This document shows positions 1-8,658 of a stretch of DNA of 16,305 nucleotides, piece after piece. Position 1 is the stretch's first letter. Each line of letters opens with the position of its first letter. A model generated the notes under the pieces. It was given only the letters and a program-made list of their open reading frames with translations. It did not search any database and was not told the DNA's origin. A program made the translations under genes and the position numbers. This DNA comes from Entrophospora sp. SA101. Lineage: Eukaryota; Glomeromycota; Glomeromycetes; Entrophosporales; Entrophosporaceae. The stretch is taken from contig CAUDNR010000327.1 of assembly GCA_958430865.1 (NCBI GenBank), positions 5,655 through 21,959 on the forward strand, in the 5' to 3' direction.

Positions 1-45
1 ATAAAAATTTCTTGTGTTCATATGTGCACAAATTTTTTTTTGCAG

Positions 46-122
46 ATCATAAGATCGACGAATTTCCAACACTGATCGGCAGCCAACCAAATAATAATAA
101 TAGTAAAATTCGTGTTACGTAA
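46..122 (+). CDS. Probable terminal coding exon of an upstream gene (partial)
   Basis: A textbook 3' splice site (T-rich tract ending in TGCAG at 41-45) is followed by a stretch clearly richer in G+C than its surroundings. It reads open to a TAA at 120-122. If two bases complete a split codon, the exon encodes about 24 residues: HKIDEFPTLIGSQP, four Asn, then SKIRVT and stop. The donor and all earlier exons lie outside the window, so the protein cannot be named. Positions 1-45 would be the end of the last intron. Alternatives are a chance open frame after a T tract, or a 3'-UTR exon. The splice site, composition and proper stop together make a real terminal exon somewhat more likely than not. 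Confidence 0.5.
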
Positions 123-347
123 GCTCTATCCTTAAAGGGTTAGAATTTTAAAACATTAATCTAAATTAATATTGTTTGTTTGTTAAATTAGCCAATAAAA
201 AGGAATTTCGCGGCCCATATTTTTATTTTAATATGTAATTTGTACACGAGTCATGTGATTAGTTTGTTGCACACCTGACAGACGGATCAATCATAATAAC
301 ATTATTATTATGTAATAATTTTTCTTCCTTTTCCAATAAAAATAAAA
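123..347 (+). promoter_or_regulatory. Intergenic region and presumed promoter of the FAS1 gene
   Basis: This is A+T-rich DNA between the putative upstream terminal exon and the FAS1 start codon. A CCAAT pentamer lies at 192-196, about 150 bp before the ATG, and could serve as a CCAAT box. The overlapping AATAAA could instead be a polyadenylation signal for the upstream gene. A near-palindromic TAA/TTA run lies around 295-318. The sequence immediately before the ATG is A-rich, as is common for fungal starts. None of these sites is more than suggestive. Confidence 0.3.
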
Positions 348-3160
348 ATGGTACCGAGACATTTCACCTTATTACTTATTCACATCCACTTACTTCTACT
401 TTTGACATTACCAAGCTGCTTTATTTTTCATAATAGCTTAGCAAATTTCGTTGAAGCAAGAAAGACTATTATTGATGCATTATCAGAACAGAAACGTTTT
501 TACAAATTGTTGGTAACTTTACAAAACACCAGACTCATTCCTCTAATAAATCATTTGAAGACTGCAACCTTTTTTGCACCTGACAATAAGGCATTTAAAG
601 GCCTTGATATTAAGGATATCACCAGGGATCAAATGCTTTATCATATTTTATATAAAGAGATCAAGAAAGAAGGATTTAAAAATGAAGAATTGTTAGTAAC
701 TCAGCTAGATTTGGGAGAAAAACTGGGTGGTGAGAACATTGGTCAAAGACTTAATATTGAGATAGATGAAAAAAATACATATTTTGTTGGAAATGCAAAA
801 ATCACAGAATTTGATTTACAATCAGATAATGGTAAACCAAAAAATAAATAATGTGATGAAATGAATTTTGTGTTCTTTATAAAATAAAACTTGAATTTTT
901 TAATTGTATATTTTTTAAAGGTATTATTCATGTTGTATCTGAGTTATTAATCCCACCAAAAGATATATGTAAGTTATCTTTTTTTTTTCACTTCATTTTT
1001 TACTATTATTTGTAATGGTAATAATAATAATGTTGCTGTGTTATTATTATATAGTTACAACATTATCTCTGATTGCTGAAACAAATCTATTTACCGATTA
1101 TCTTAAAATGAAAGGATTAGACAGAGTTCTTAAAGATAAAAATCACACAACAGTGTTTGTACCTACAAATGATGCTATAAACCATCAACTTAAATATTTC
1201 CAGAAAAATTATTTAACATCAGAATGTGGTGGAGGACTAAATGATTTGGATCTTTTGGTGAAGTATTTATTAAGTTATAGTAAAGTTTTATATACTGAAA
1301 GTATTCAAGATGGTGAATCAGAAGGTAATATATATATATATATCAATCATCAAGGGAAAGAAAAATTAATGGTTTTATTAATATCATTAATATTTTGTAG
1401 TTGATACAGTTCAAGGTGAAAAATTAAAGATATCACGTAATCAAAATGATATTTATGTTGGTAATGGTTTAATTTTACGTAAAAATTTGTTGGCAGAAAA
1501 TGGTAAATCTTTTACTATGGTTGATCAATTGATTTTTAAATATATAAAATAACAACAATACTAACTCATATATATGATAGGTGTAATACATGTTCTTAAT
1601 AATTTATCATTACCAAATGCATTATACTTTACAAAGCATAAATATCTTTGTGGTTTAAATGCATCAATATTTGCAGATTCAATAATTGAAAACCATTTGG
1701 AAAAATATATTGATGAACTAACAACACAACCTTTTACAATTTTAGCACCGGGCAATGATGTATTTTACATTGATCCAAACACCAACAAAAATAACACAAA
1801 AGAAATTTTAAAATATCATTTCTTGAATGGAAAATACACAATAAATAATTTAACAAATAAAATGTTGATAAAAACTGAATTGATAACTGAAAGATTGAAC
1901 AATCAAAATCAAAGGATAAAAGTGTTAATAGAAGAAAAATATCCTCATCTAAAAACAGATTATGATGATGATGATGATGATGATGAGTATTTGACAAGTC
2001 CTTCTTCATCCATCATCAAATTTAATAATGCAATTGTGATTGATAAACATGAACCAGTGGAAATTGATAATTCAATAATTTATATGATTTCAGAAGTTGA
2101 AAAGTTACCAGTTGACATTATGAAAACTATAATACAAAACAAACTACTATCAGCATTTGTCTTGTCAATGTCAGCAAGTGAAAAGTTAAATTCTATTTTA
2201 GATGCTAAAGGAATCACTGTGTTTGCACCTATAAATAGTGGTTTTACAAAATTAGGCTTGATAAATCATTATTTGTTAACTTCAAAAGGACAAGCTGATT
2301 TAGATTTGATGGTTGGGTATCATGTTCTTGATAAAATTTTATATTTTGAAGATATACCTGAAGGTGAATCAATACATTACACAATTGAAGGTAATGAACT
2401 TAAAATTATAAAGCAGGGAACTGATGTATACATTGAAGATGGTCACAGTGCTACTACTTCTGTTTCAGTTATTACCAGTAGTAACAATTTAATTTCAAAT
2501 GGTGTTATGCATGTAATTGATAATGTATTGTTACCACCATCATTAATTGTCACAGTGAAAAAATTGCTTATAGGAGCTGATGCAGATGTTATGTTAGAAC
2601 TGATAAAAGTGGCAAATCTCACAGAACTTATATTAGACTCAAATGAGACATACACTATTTTGTCACCAACAGATAAAGCATTTATTGAAATGAATTTTAC
2701 AAAATTGCTTGATGATGCTGAAAGAGTAGCACGTTTATTGCTACTGCATATTATTCCTGGAGAAATTGAGGATCTTCGAGAGGGTAAAGAACTTCAAACA
2801 TTACTATCCAATGATGCTAAACTTGTGGTTAGAAAAGATATTTTCAAAGGTGGTTATATGTTGGAGGTGAAAGGACACTGGAGTTTTATGGACAAGGCAG
2901 GTATACTAAATAGTGGTAAAGCTAGGAATAATGGGACAGTTTATTTGGTTGATAAGGTTCTATTGCCTGAACATGTATCAGAAGAACCCATTGGTAAAAC
3001 GTTTCTTGGATTTGTTATCGGATTATTATTGTTTAGTTTTGTTAGTAGTTCTGGTGCGTATGGGTGGGCATGGATACTACACTGGAGAAATCTTGGGCAT
3101 GAACTTAATCCTTTGTTATGGTGGAGACGTTGGAGAGATGGGTATACATCAATTCCTTGA
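348..3160 (+). CDS. Five-domain FAS1 (fasciclin) type I membrane protein, five exons
   Basis: Proposed exons are 348-831, 921-968, 1055-1324, 1401-1502 and 1581-3160. Every intron is GT-AG and the joined frame gives 827 residues. A hydrophobic signal peptide covers about residues 1-32. Five FAS1 domains follow at about 38-177, 178-320, 322-478, 485-625 and 628-765. Their first conserved box reads TFFAPDNKAF, TVFVPTNDAI, FTILAPGNDVF, TVFAPINSGF and YTILSPTDKAF. The second box reads NGIIHVVSELLIPP, NGVIHVLNN, a degenerate NSIIYMISE, NGVMHVIDNVLLPP and NGTVYLVDKVLLPE. Domain 3 is the most diverged and carries an acidic loop of seven Asp (about 430-436). A membrane helix at about 776-798 precedes a short tail rich in Trp and Arg. 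FAS1 domains mediate extracellular or lumenal interactions. The architecture matches fungal vacuolar FAS1 proteins such as fission yeast Fsc1, so a vacuolar-membrane role is a reasonable inference, with the cell surface as the alternative. Confidence 0.88.
1960..1989 (+). repeat. In-frame GAT microsatellite coding for poly-Asp
   Basis: Consecutive GAT codons inside exon 5 of the FAS1 gene encode seven Asp flanked by Tyr and Glu. The run sits in an insertion between the conserved boxes of the third, most diverged FAS1 domain. It is probably a solvent-exposed acidic loop and is likely to vary in length between strains. Confidence 0.85.
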
Positions 3161-3490
3161 TAGGAAGAAGGAAGGAAAGTGAGAGGATGAAGAGGGAAGG
3201 TTATGTTAATTTGAGAGAAAGTAGGAGAAAAGTAATTTTTATTAATCATTTATTAATTGAATAATTTAATGCTAATATATTTTTGAAACAATATAATTGA
3301 AATATTAAATAATTAATATTGCAATTCAAATAAGAATTCTATACTTGTATCTATATCTAGACAATATCAATAATTTTTAATAATTTAGTAATTTAATCAT
3401 TCAATTTAAAATGCATTTTATAAAAATATAAAATTGTTTTTATTAAGAAAAATTTCAACAAAAAATTCCATAATCAGTACAACTAATTAA
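3161..3490. other. Intergenic spacer between convergent FAS1 gene and protease pseudogene
   Basis: The first 75 bp after the FAS1 stop are purine-rich on the plus strand (GGAAG/GAGAG runs). This is probably 3' UTR. The rest is A+T-rich, with several AATAAT/TTAATAA-type strings that could act as polyadenylation signals for either converging transcript. No coding potential was recognised. Confidence 0.4.
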
Positions 3491-4253
3491 TCAAATATTC
3501 ACATATAACATCTTATTATGGTAAGGTGGATTGGTTGACTCTGTATTTTTCAATACACCACGAGTAGCCAATTTTATTATCATTGATTTCATTTTTTTTG
3601 GTGACATATTACCTTTTTCACTAATGATTAATGCTATGGCACCAGCGACATGGGAAGATGCCATGCTTGTACCAGACAATAATTTTGATCCATGTAATCC
3701 AATCCATGTTGAATGAATATTCTCCTAATTTTGAGATAAAAATTTCAATATTTGATTGATAGATAAATAGATAAATAAAACCCTCGGATTTAGAGTAGTA
3801 TAATATACCTGGTGCAAAAATATCAATACAAGGACCAACATTAGAAAGTTTGAAATCATATCATTGATATTTGTAGAACCAGTGATCATGGCTTCAGATG
3901 AAGAGGCAGGTGAAAAGGCACAAGCGTTTGCACCATAATAATTTCCAGCTGCCATTGTAACATGTATGCCTAGATTTATAAGGGCGCAGCATTTTGCTGG
4001 TGCAAAATAATTTACTAGTCGGTGAGAGACTGGTTTAATCAAAAAAGGAAAGAATATATTAAAAAGAGAGAGATGAAAGGTGAAATTTAATTTAATCAAT
4101 CGATTAACAATTAATAAATAAAAATCTAGTTGAATATTTATTTATTTTCTTTAGCCTGGTTTATGTCTAGAAGCAACCCAATTCATTGCTTTAATAATGT
4201 CACTTCATTTTCCAGAGCCTGATCTTCCTAAAGCTTTAAAACGGCTTCCTATA
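3491..4253 (-). pseudogene. Decayed subtilisin-like serine protease (peptidase S8), C-terminal part only
   Basis: Reading the minus strand from 4253 down, blocks typical of fungal S8 proteases appear in the right order. First is RSGSGK, an in-frame TGA, then SDIIKAMNWVASRHKPG and another stop (about 4230-4155). Next, at about 4010-3810, comes LGIHVTMAAGN with an ACAFSPASSSEA stretch (the oxyanion-hole Asn block). There a missing T shifts the frame just before SNVGPCIDIFAPG. After a GT-AG intron (about 3815-3725) the catalytic-Ser exon (3724-3491) reads SGTSMASSHVAGAIAL and ends with TGA. The usual Pro after GTSMAS is Ser here. The phase at the intron does not match, and the strand-order block between the first two segments (normally an INMSLGG-like motif) is missing. 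The catalytic Asp and His blocks are absent upstream. This is a truncated, frame-broken copy rather than a working protease. Confidence 0.8.
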
Positions 4254-4620
4254 TAAATATTTGTTTCATGTGACGTTATTTTTACAACAATATATATTTT
4301 TTTTTACCAGCAATCTATATATTTTTTATGAAAATAAAAAAAATTTTTTAAAAAGGAATATAATAATAATAAAGTCAGTGTCTGCAACTGATTCAAGTTC
4401 TCCAACTTGGAAGGTTGCAACCCAGGTTGCTGGTTTAGATTTTCCCTAGATTCAGAGTTTTGAGTCATGTGTTGCTGTCTTGTTGGTGGCATGTCTACTC
4501 ACCCTAATTTAAATAACAAATTCAGCTGGTCAAATAAAAATTAAAGAAACAGAAAATTATGAAAGTAACTAATATATATATATATATAACATACCAAACA
4601 AAATCTGAACATTTTATTTT
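4254..4620. other. Noncoding, A+T-rich with short repeats
   Basis: No gene is supported. A perfect 6-bp hairpin, GCAACC-CA-GGTTGC, lies at about 4416-4429, inside a patch less A+T-rich than its neighbours (4380-4500). A short TA repeat lies at about 4571-4588. The catalytic Asp/His portion expected upstream of the protease remnant was sought here on the minus strand and not found. Confidence 0.4.
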
Positions 4621-4975
4621 ACAGCCTTCCTCTTAACATAGCCCAAATGCAATTTCAGGGTCACCGACCCCTGCTATGAATTACAACCTCCTGTGCTTGG
4701 AACAAGTTGCATATTCTTGTTGCTTTGATGGATCTGGATGTTTATGTGCACCTAATATCACAACTCTTCAAAGTTTCTCAATCAAAGAGCCATCTTTACC
4801 CTAGAGGTAGGATTGTTGCAGGAAACTTGTCAACTTTCTCTGGTTTGGGTGTTGTGAGGGAAGATTATCAAAAGTGTCCCTGATGATGATGCAGTCTTGG
4901 TAAACTCCAGGGCAACGCGCCCCCTGGAATTCGGTTGCATCATTGTATCATCGGGTGTGCAGTCAGATTAGCCTT
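4621..4975. other. Composition island of unknown nature
   Basis: This 350-bp stretch is visibly richer in G+C than its flanks. It contains two small GC hairpins: CAGGGTC-ACC-GACCCCTG-like at about 4657-4675, and CCAGGG...CCCTGG around a CGCGCC core at about 4907-4927. Short open stretches occur on both strands but are interrupted by stops, and I recognise no protein family. It may be a relic of a gene or transposon, or a structured transcript. Confidence 0.35.
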
Positions 4976-5410
4976 ATGTACACAAGGAATGTGAGAAAAT
5001 GACTGTAAAGTGTTTACTTGCTAATTTTCCAATAATCAAATATTGCATATTGAAATGCCTCTTTTTCAATGGTGTGTTGCCTCGACACATTGTAATATTT
5101 ATGATAATAATATTATTATTATTGATTACAACTACAAAAAGCAAAATATCAATCATTCATTTGTTATTATCTTGATAAGGATCTTATTACCCAGCAAGAT
5201 CTGCTCCACGTTTTGATTCCAATTAAAATATTTATAAACTAAATATATCAATACAAATAAAAAATAGTGCCTCTGGTTAGTTATTAACGCTTCTTTAAGA
5301 GACCATATCATACCAATTAACATCACTCACATTTTGAAAAATAATTTGTTTTTCCAAAAAAAAAAAATCGGTCGTGTCAACAAAAAAAATCCTTTTACAA
5401 CCCCAAGTTC
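4976..5410. other. Noncoding A+T-rich DNA
   Basis: Homopolymer A tracts and TAA/TTA runs (for example around 5100-5130) dominate. I see no gene, RNA or terminal inverted repeat in this stretch. Confidence 0.5.
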
Positions 5411-5418
5411 CAATAATA

Positions 5419-6061
5419 TAGTATTATAGGATTGGGTGTTACAATCCCGTTAACTCGTTAACGATAATAATAATATCAATGTTAATATTAATATTATAAT
5501 TAATAATCCATTGATCCGTTATAATAATATTGTTTTTTTTTATGCTGAGGTAGGACTTTTTGACCTTGTTTATTTATCTAATACATTATGAATTTTACCT
5601 ATTACTATTAAAATAAAATTAATATCACAATCTTTCAATCCTTTTAAGAAAAATCATTTTTCAATGTAAAGAAAATTTTTAAAAAATACAGTCTAAGCTA
5701 TCTATACCGAACATCTCTATAACGAACATTGAGTAAGTCTCTCTCTATAACGAACTAAAGCAGAAAAATTACATATAGGGAGAGGGGTTCGGTATAGGGA
5801 CCTTAGACTGTATAGGGAGGGGAAACATGTAAAAGAACACGGATGAAACATAAAAAAATCATGTTCTTAAAAAGAAATAAATCACAATCCATCCCCAAAT
5901 GTTTTTGGTTTATTAATACCATATTACTAATATTATCCAATAATATTAATATGTTATTTTAATATTAACGGATTAACCTGTTACCAATCCGGATGAAAAA
6001 AATCCTAACGGATTCTTAACAGGTTCAAATATTCTTAACGTTAATCCGGGTCGTAGCACTA
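5419..6061. mobile_element. hAT-like non-autonomous element, 643 bp, carrying a nested MITE
   Basis: The right end reads, in reverse complement, TAGTGCTACGACCCGGATTA. The left end is degraded. One alignment starts at 5419 (TAGTATTATAGG), directly after CAATAATA at 5411-5418, which repeats exactly at 6062-6069 as an 8-bp target duplication. A second alignment pairs GTGTTACAATCCCG at 5436-5449 with GTGCTACGACCCGG of the right end, which would move the left boundary to about 5434. Subterminal TTAACGGATTAAC/AACAGGTT-type motifs recur inside both ends, as in many hAT elements. There is no transposase frame. The 8-bp duplication is low-complexity, so the exact left edge is uncertain. A pogo/Tc1-like MITE has inserted near the middle. 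Confidence 0.6.
5689..5810. mobile_element. 122-bp pogo/Tc1-like MITE nested in a hAT-like element
   Basis: The ends are inverted repeats. The left starts CAGTCTAAGCTATCTATACC, and the right, in reverse complement, starts CAGTCTAAGGTCCCTATACC. Both continue into CGAAC. The element is flanked by TA at 5687-5688 and 5811-5812, the TA target duplication of the Tc1/mariner/pogo superfamily. Two copies of CTCTATAACGAAC (5715-5727 and 5743-5755) follow the left end and resemble the terminal CTATACCGAAC, so the same motif occurs three times on one side, as expected of transposase-binding sites. There is no coding capacity. Confidence 0.85.
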
Positions 6062-6349
6062 CAATAATAATAATAGTAGTAGTATTTTTTTTATTTTTTT
6101 TTTTAAAAATTAAAATGTCTGCTGTAAATAAAAAAAGAAGAAAAAAGATATTATAGGAACGAGACCTGGGTAATAAGAATGGTGGTCACTTGTCCTCATT
6201 CTTAAAGGTGATGGTGGTTGCATGCAAATGCTGCCACTGTTACCACTACTCTAGTTATTATTGTTAAAAAGAATAGTGGTTGCTATGCGTCGCAACTTGC
6301 CATTCCTAGCAATTTCTTATTTTTTTTTTTTTAGGTATAAATTACCATC
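6062..6349. other. Noncoding spacer between two transposable elements
   Basis: The stretch begins with a TAA/TAG trinucleotide run and T tracts. An 8-bp inverted repeat, TAAGAATG (6174-6181) with CATTCTTA (6197-6204), and the palindrome TTGCATGCAA near 6220 are the only structures noted. No gene is seen. Confidence 0.45.
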
Positions 6350-6358
6350 TTCAAACCT

Positions 6359-6576
6359 TATATATGCTGCACAAATCCCAAATACACAAACTAAATTTGG
6401 GGCATCCATTGAGGAATTCCCAAACCCCAAATGTAGATCAGTTTTCTTGCTCAACCAATAAGTGCCTGGAATTTGCGAGGATGATCAGCAATGAGCAAGT
6501 ACAGGAATCTGATCTATATACATTTGGGATTGTGCACAAATTAATTTGGGGATTTGGGATTTGGGAGACATCTATA
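6359..6576. mobile_element. 218-bp MITE with 9-bp target duplication (Mutator-like)
   Basis: A perfect 9-bp direct repeat, TTCAAACCT, flanks the element at 6350-6358 and 6577-6585. The ends are inverted repeats matching at about 16 of 21 positions: left TATATATGCTGCACAAATCC, right in reverse complement TATAGATGTCTCCCAAATCC. Further inverted similarity extends inward (CCCAAATGTAGATCAG on the left, CCCAAATGTATATAGATCAG reversed on the right, then TTGCTCA on both), so most of the element can fold as a long hairpin. A 9-bp duplication with long inverted ends is characteristic of Mutator-like elements. Open frames of 66-77 codons over it are products of the repeat, not genes. Confidence 0.8.
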
Positions 6577-6585
6577 TTCAAACCT

Positions 6586-7320
6586 ACTAAACATTGAAGT
6601 AATTATAATGCAAACAATTTGTAAACATTATAATTATATTTTTAATTTTATTTACAAAACACTGCAATTAATTATTTATATTATTTTAGAGACCAAATCA
6701 AGATAGGAATACTTTGTATAAATGATCCATTATATGATGATCATCCTTATTATGAAATTGCAAAAAAAATACATACAAAATTTGGATAATCTTGTCTTGC
6801 CACAAGTTATAAATGAATCAATCAATACTAGAACAAATCAAAGAAGTAAAAAAAATATGAAGTGCAATACTTTTTAAAGAAATGGTACCAACAGGGTGAT
6901 TTGTTTTCAAACAGTTTTGAATAACTTATGTTGGTATTCATTAGAAAGTTGGTTGAGAGGGTGTAAGTTTCCTTTTTCTGTTTTTCTGACTTATTCAATG
7001 CTTTTGTTAAATGATTTGTTTCTCTTTAGTTTACAATTTTTTAAAACCGAACCTCATTATTGGGACTTGGAGCATGGTGAAAAGACTGAAAAAACTTGCG
7101 AAGATTCAAATGGAAAGGTGTGTATTTTTTTATTTTGCAAGGTTAGGGTAACTTCTGGTTGAAGCACAATATGCCCATTGCCTAGAAGAATTACCAGGTA
7201 TGACAGCTTGGTAACCACTCCAAGTCCTCTATTTTGGCACCTAACTTTGTTATTGATAAAGGTCTGCTGATTCCAAAGGAGGTGTTGATTTAAGGATACC
7301 AGCTGCAACTTTTGATGATG
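6586..7320. other. Possible decayed coding remnant, otherwise noncoding
   Basis: No intact gene. On the plus strand around 6690-6790 a frame reads DPLYDDHPYYEIAKKIHTKFG before a stop. At about 6880-6925 another frame reads KKWYQQGDLFSNSFE. From about 6915 to 7116 a third reads LCWYSLESWLRGCKFPFS and later FFKTEPHYWDLEHGEK. The order and protein-like composition suggest fragments of one old coding sequence broken by shifts and stops. I do not recognise the family. It could equally be chance in A+T-rich DNA. Confidence 0.3.
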
Positions 7321-7328
7321 GTTGCTAC

Positions 7329-7727
7329 TAGTGATGGGTGTAAAAATTATTTTGAAAAATGACCAAGTTATTAAGTACTTAATAACTCTATTATTAAGTG
7401 TTAAAAACACAAACATGCAGATCTCTTATTGGTAACTGTTTAATCAAATATTAATTTGATAAACAAGTTAATAATTAATTTAGTACTGTGCATAAAATTC
7501 AGTGTGCAGAGTGTGCATGCTAACCAAATTTGATAAATTTTTTCCAAATCTGCTGAATTTGGTTAGCACAGCACATTCCACATGCTGAATTCTATACACT
7601 GGGATTGATTGACAAAATGGATCTTTTGGATTAATAACTCTCACTCAGAGTGCAACAGTTAATAAGTGGTTATTAACTATTAATAACTTGGAGTTATTAA
7701 GTGTAGGGTTAAAAATTCCCATCACTA
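7329..7727. mobile_element. 399-bp hAT-type MITE with perfect 8-bp target duplication
   Basis: GTTGCTAC occurs at 7321-7328 and again at 7728-7735, directly flanking inverted ends TAGTGATGGG (7329-7338) and CCCATCACTA (7718-7727). Inward of the ends both sides carry T-rich spacer followed by AAGTTATTAA/TTAATAACTT motifs in inverted orientation. These subterminal repeats are probably transposase-binding sites. An 8-bp duplication with a short TA-starting end is diagnostic of hAT. There is no transposase. A separate palindrome occupies the middle. Confidence 0.88.
7486..7601. repeat. Imperfect palindrome inside the hAT MITE, possibly a nested MITE
   Basis: The left arm starts CTGTGCATAAAATTCAG and runs to CTAACCAAATT. 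The right arm, in reverse complement, starts CAGTGTATAGAATTCAG and also runs to CTAACCAAATT. The arms are nearly 50 bp each with a spacer of about 20 bp, which would fold as a long hairpin. TA precedes the left end but the right flank is GG, so no target duplication is certain. The palindrome could be an inserted MITE or an original part of the hAT element. Confidence 0.65.
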
Positions 7728-7735
7728 GTTGCTAC

Positions 7736-8650
7736 CATCTTTGAATCATATAAAAATGATTGCAACCACCTTTATAACCATTTTGTTTCCTTTTTTGGGT
7801 TACAACATGGAACACTAGGTTGATTATGTACCTTCCTTTGTCCTAAATAAAAAATTACACACTGTTAACAGATGCTTTTCTTACAATAGGTCAGATCAGA
7901 ACAAAAATGTGGTAACTTGGAAACTTATTGGAACAAAGTAATTGATGAATGTAAAATCATGTAATGAAAATTATACCAGAGAACTAAAAGATCTTGGATT
8001 ATTATATGTAAAAATTATGTAACATATTATTATATAGGCTTTAGAGCAATGATCACATTAAAAAAAAAAATTTTCAAAAATAAACAAATTCTTTTATTTT
8101 TAATTGATAAAGTTTTAAAAAATATGGAATCATGTGAATAATCTCCAGAACTTAAGCTAAAAATTGATGTGATTTTTTTTGTATGATTATTATGTATGAC
8201 TTTGTGTTAAAACCATTATTAAAAAATCACATGTTAAATTTTAGAGACAAAAGTTAGTGAAGTTTTAAAAAAAAAGATGCATATCAGCTTTACAAAAAAA
8301 CTGACAATAGTATTTCATGTTGATTTTTTTATTAAACTGTACAACTTTGAGGCTTAATTCCTCTACAAAAACATGACATATCAACAAAATGAAGAGGTAA
8401 CTTTGTAGAGAAAGGTCTTAGCTTCAAAATTACGTCTTGTTTTTTTGGTAATGCATTTCCATTTTTGGAGGAGTTAAAGGATATGCACAACCAATAAAAG
8501 TTGTAGGGGCCAGGTTTCCTGCACTGTATTGTATATTTAAATTTCGTGTAACAAAAATAAATATAAAATAAATAAAATAAAATGATCAGCAAAGAAAATT
8601 TCAAAAGGAACTTTTACATTTACACATATTATTTCTTTGTTTGTGATATA
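7736..8650. other. Noncoding A+T-rich DNA with one non-A+T-rich block
   Basis: No gene is supported. At 8335-8530 the composition becomes more mixed and the minus strand stays open for about 65 codons (KPGPYNFYWLC ... LPLHFVDMSCFC), but no family is recognisable and no start or splice context supports it. This block may be a fragment of a dispersed repeat. The remainder holds A and T tracts only. Confidence 0.35.
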
Positions 8651-8658
8651 CAACCAAC

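Noticed and set aside
1561..2009. Minus-strand open frames, one with a poly-His run, opposite the FAS1 gene
   Set aside because: They are antisense shadows; the His run is the complement of the GAT repeat coding for Asp.
2913..3249. Overlapping frames at the 3' end of the FAS1 gene on both strands
   Set aside because: Out of frame with a continuous, well-conserved FAS1 domain and membrane segment; no family resemblance.
8335..8530. Possible inverted-repeat element around the mixed-composition block
   Set aside because: The ends (ACTGTACAAC and ATACAGTGC) do not pair convincingly and no target duplication was found.
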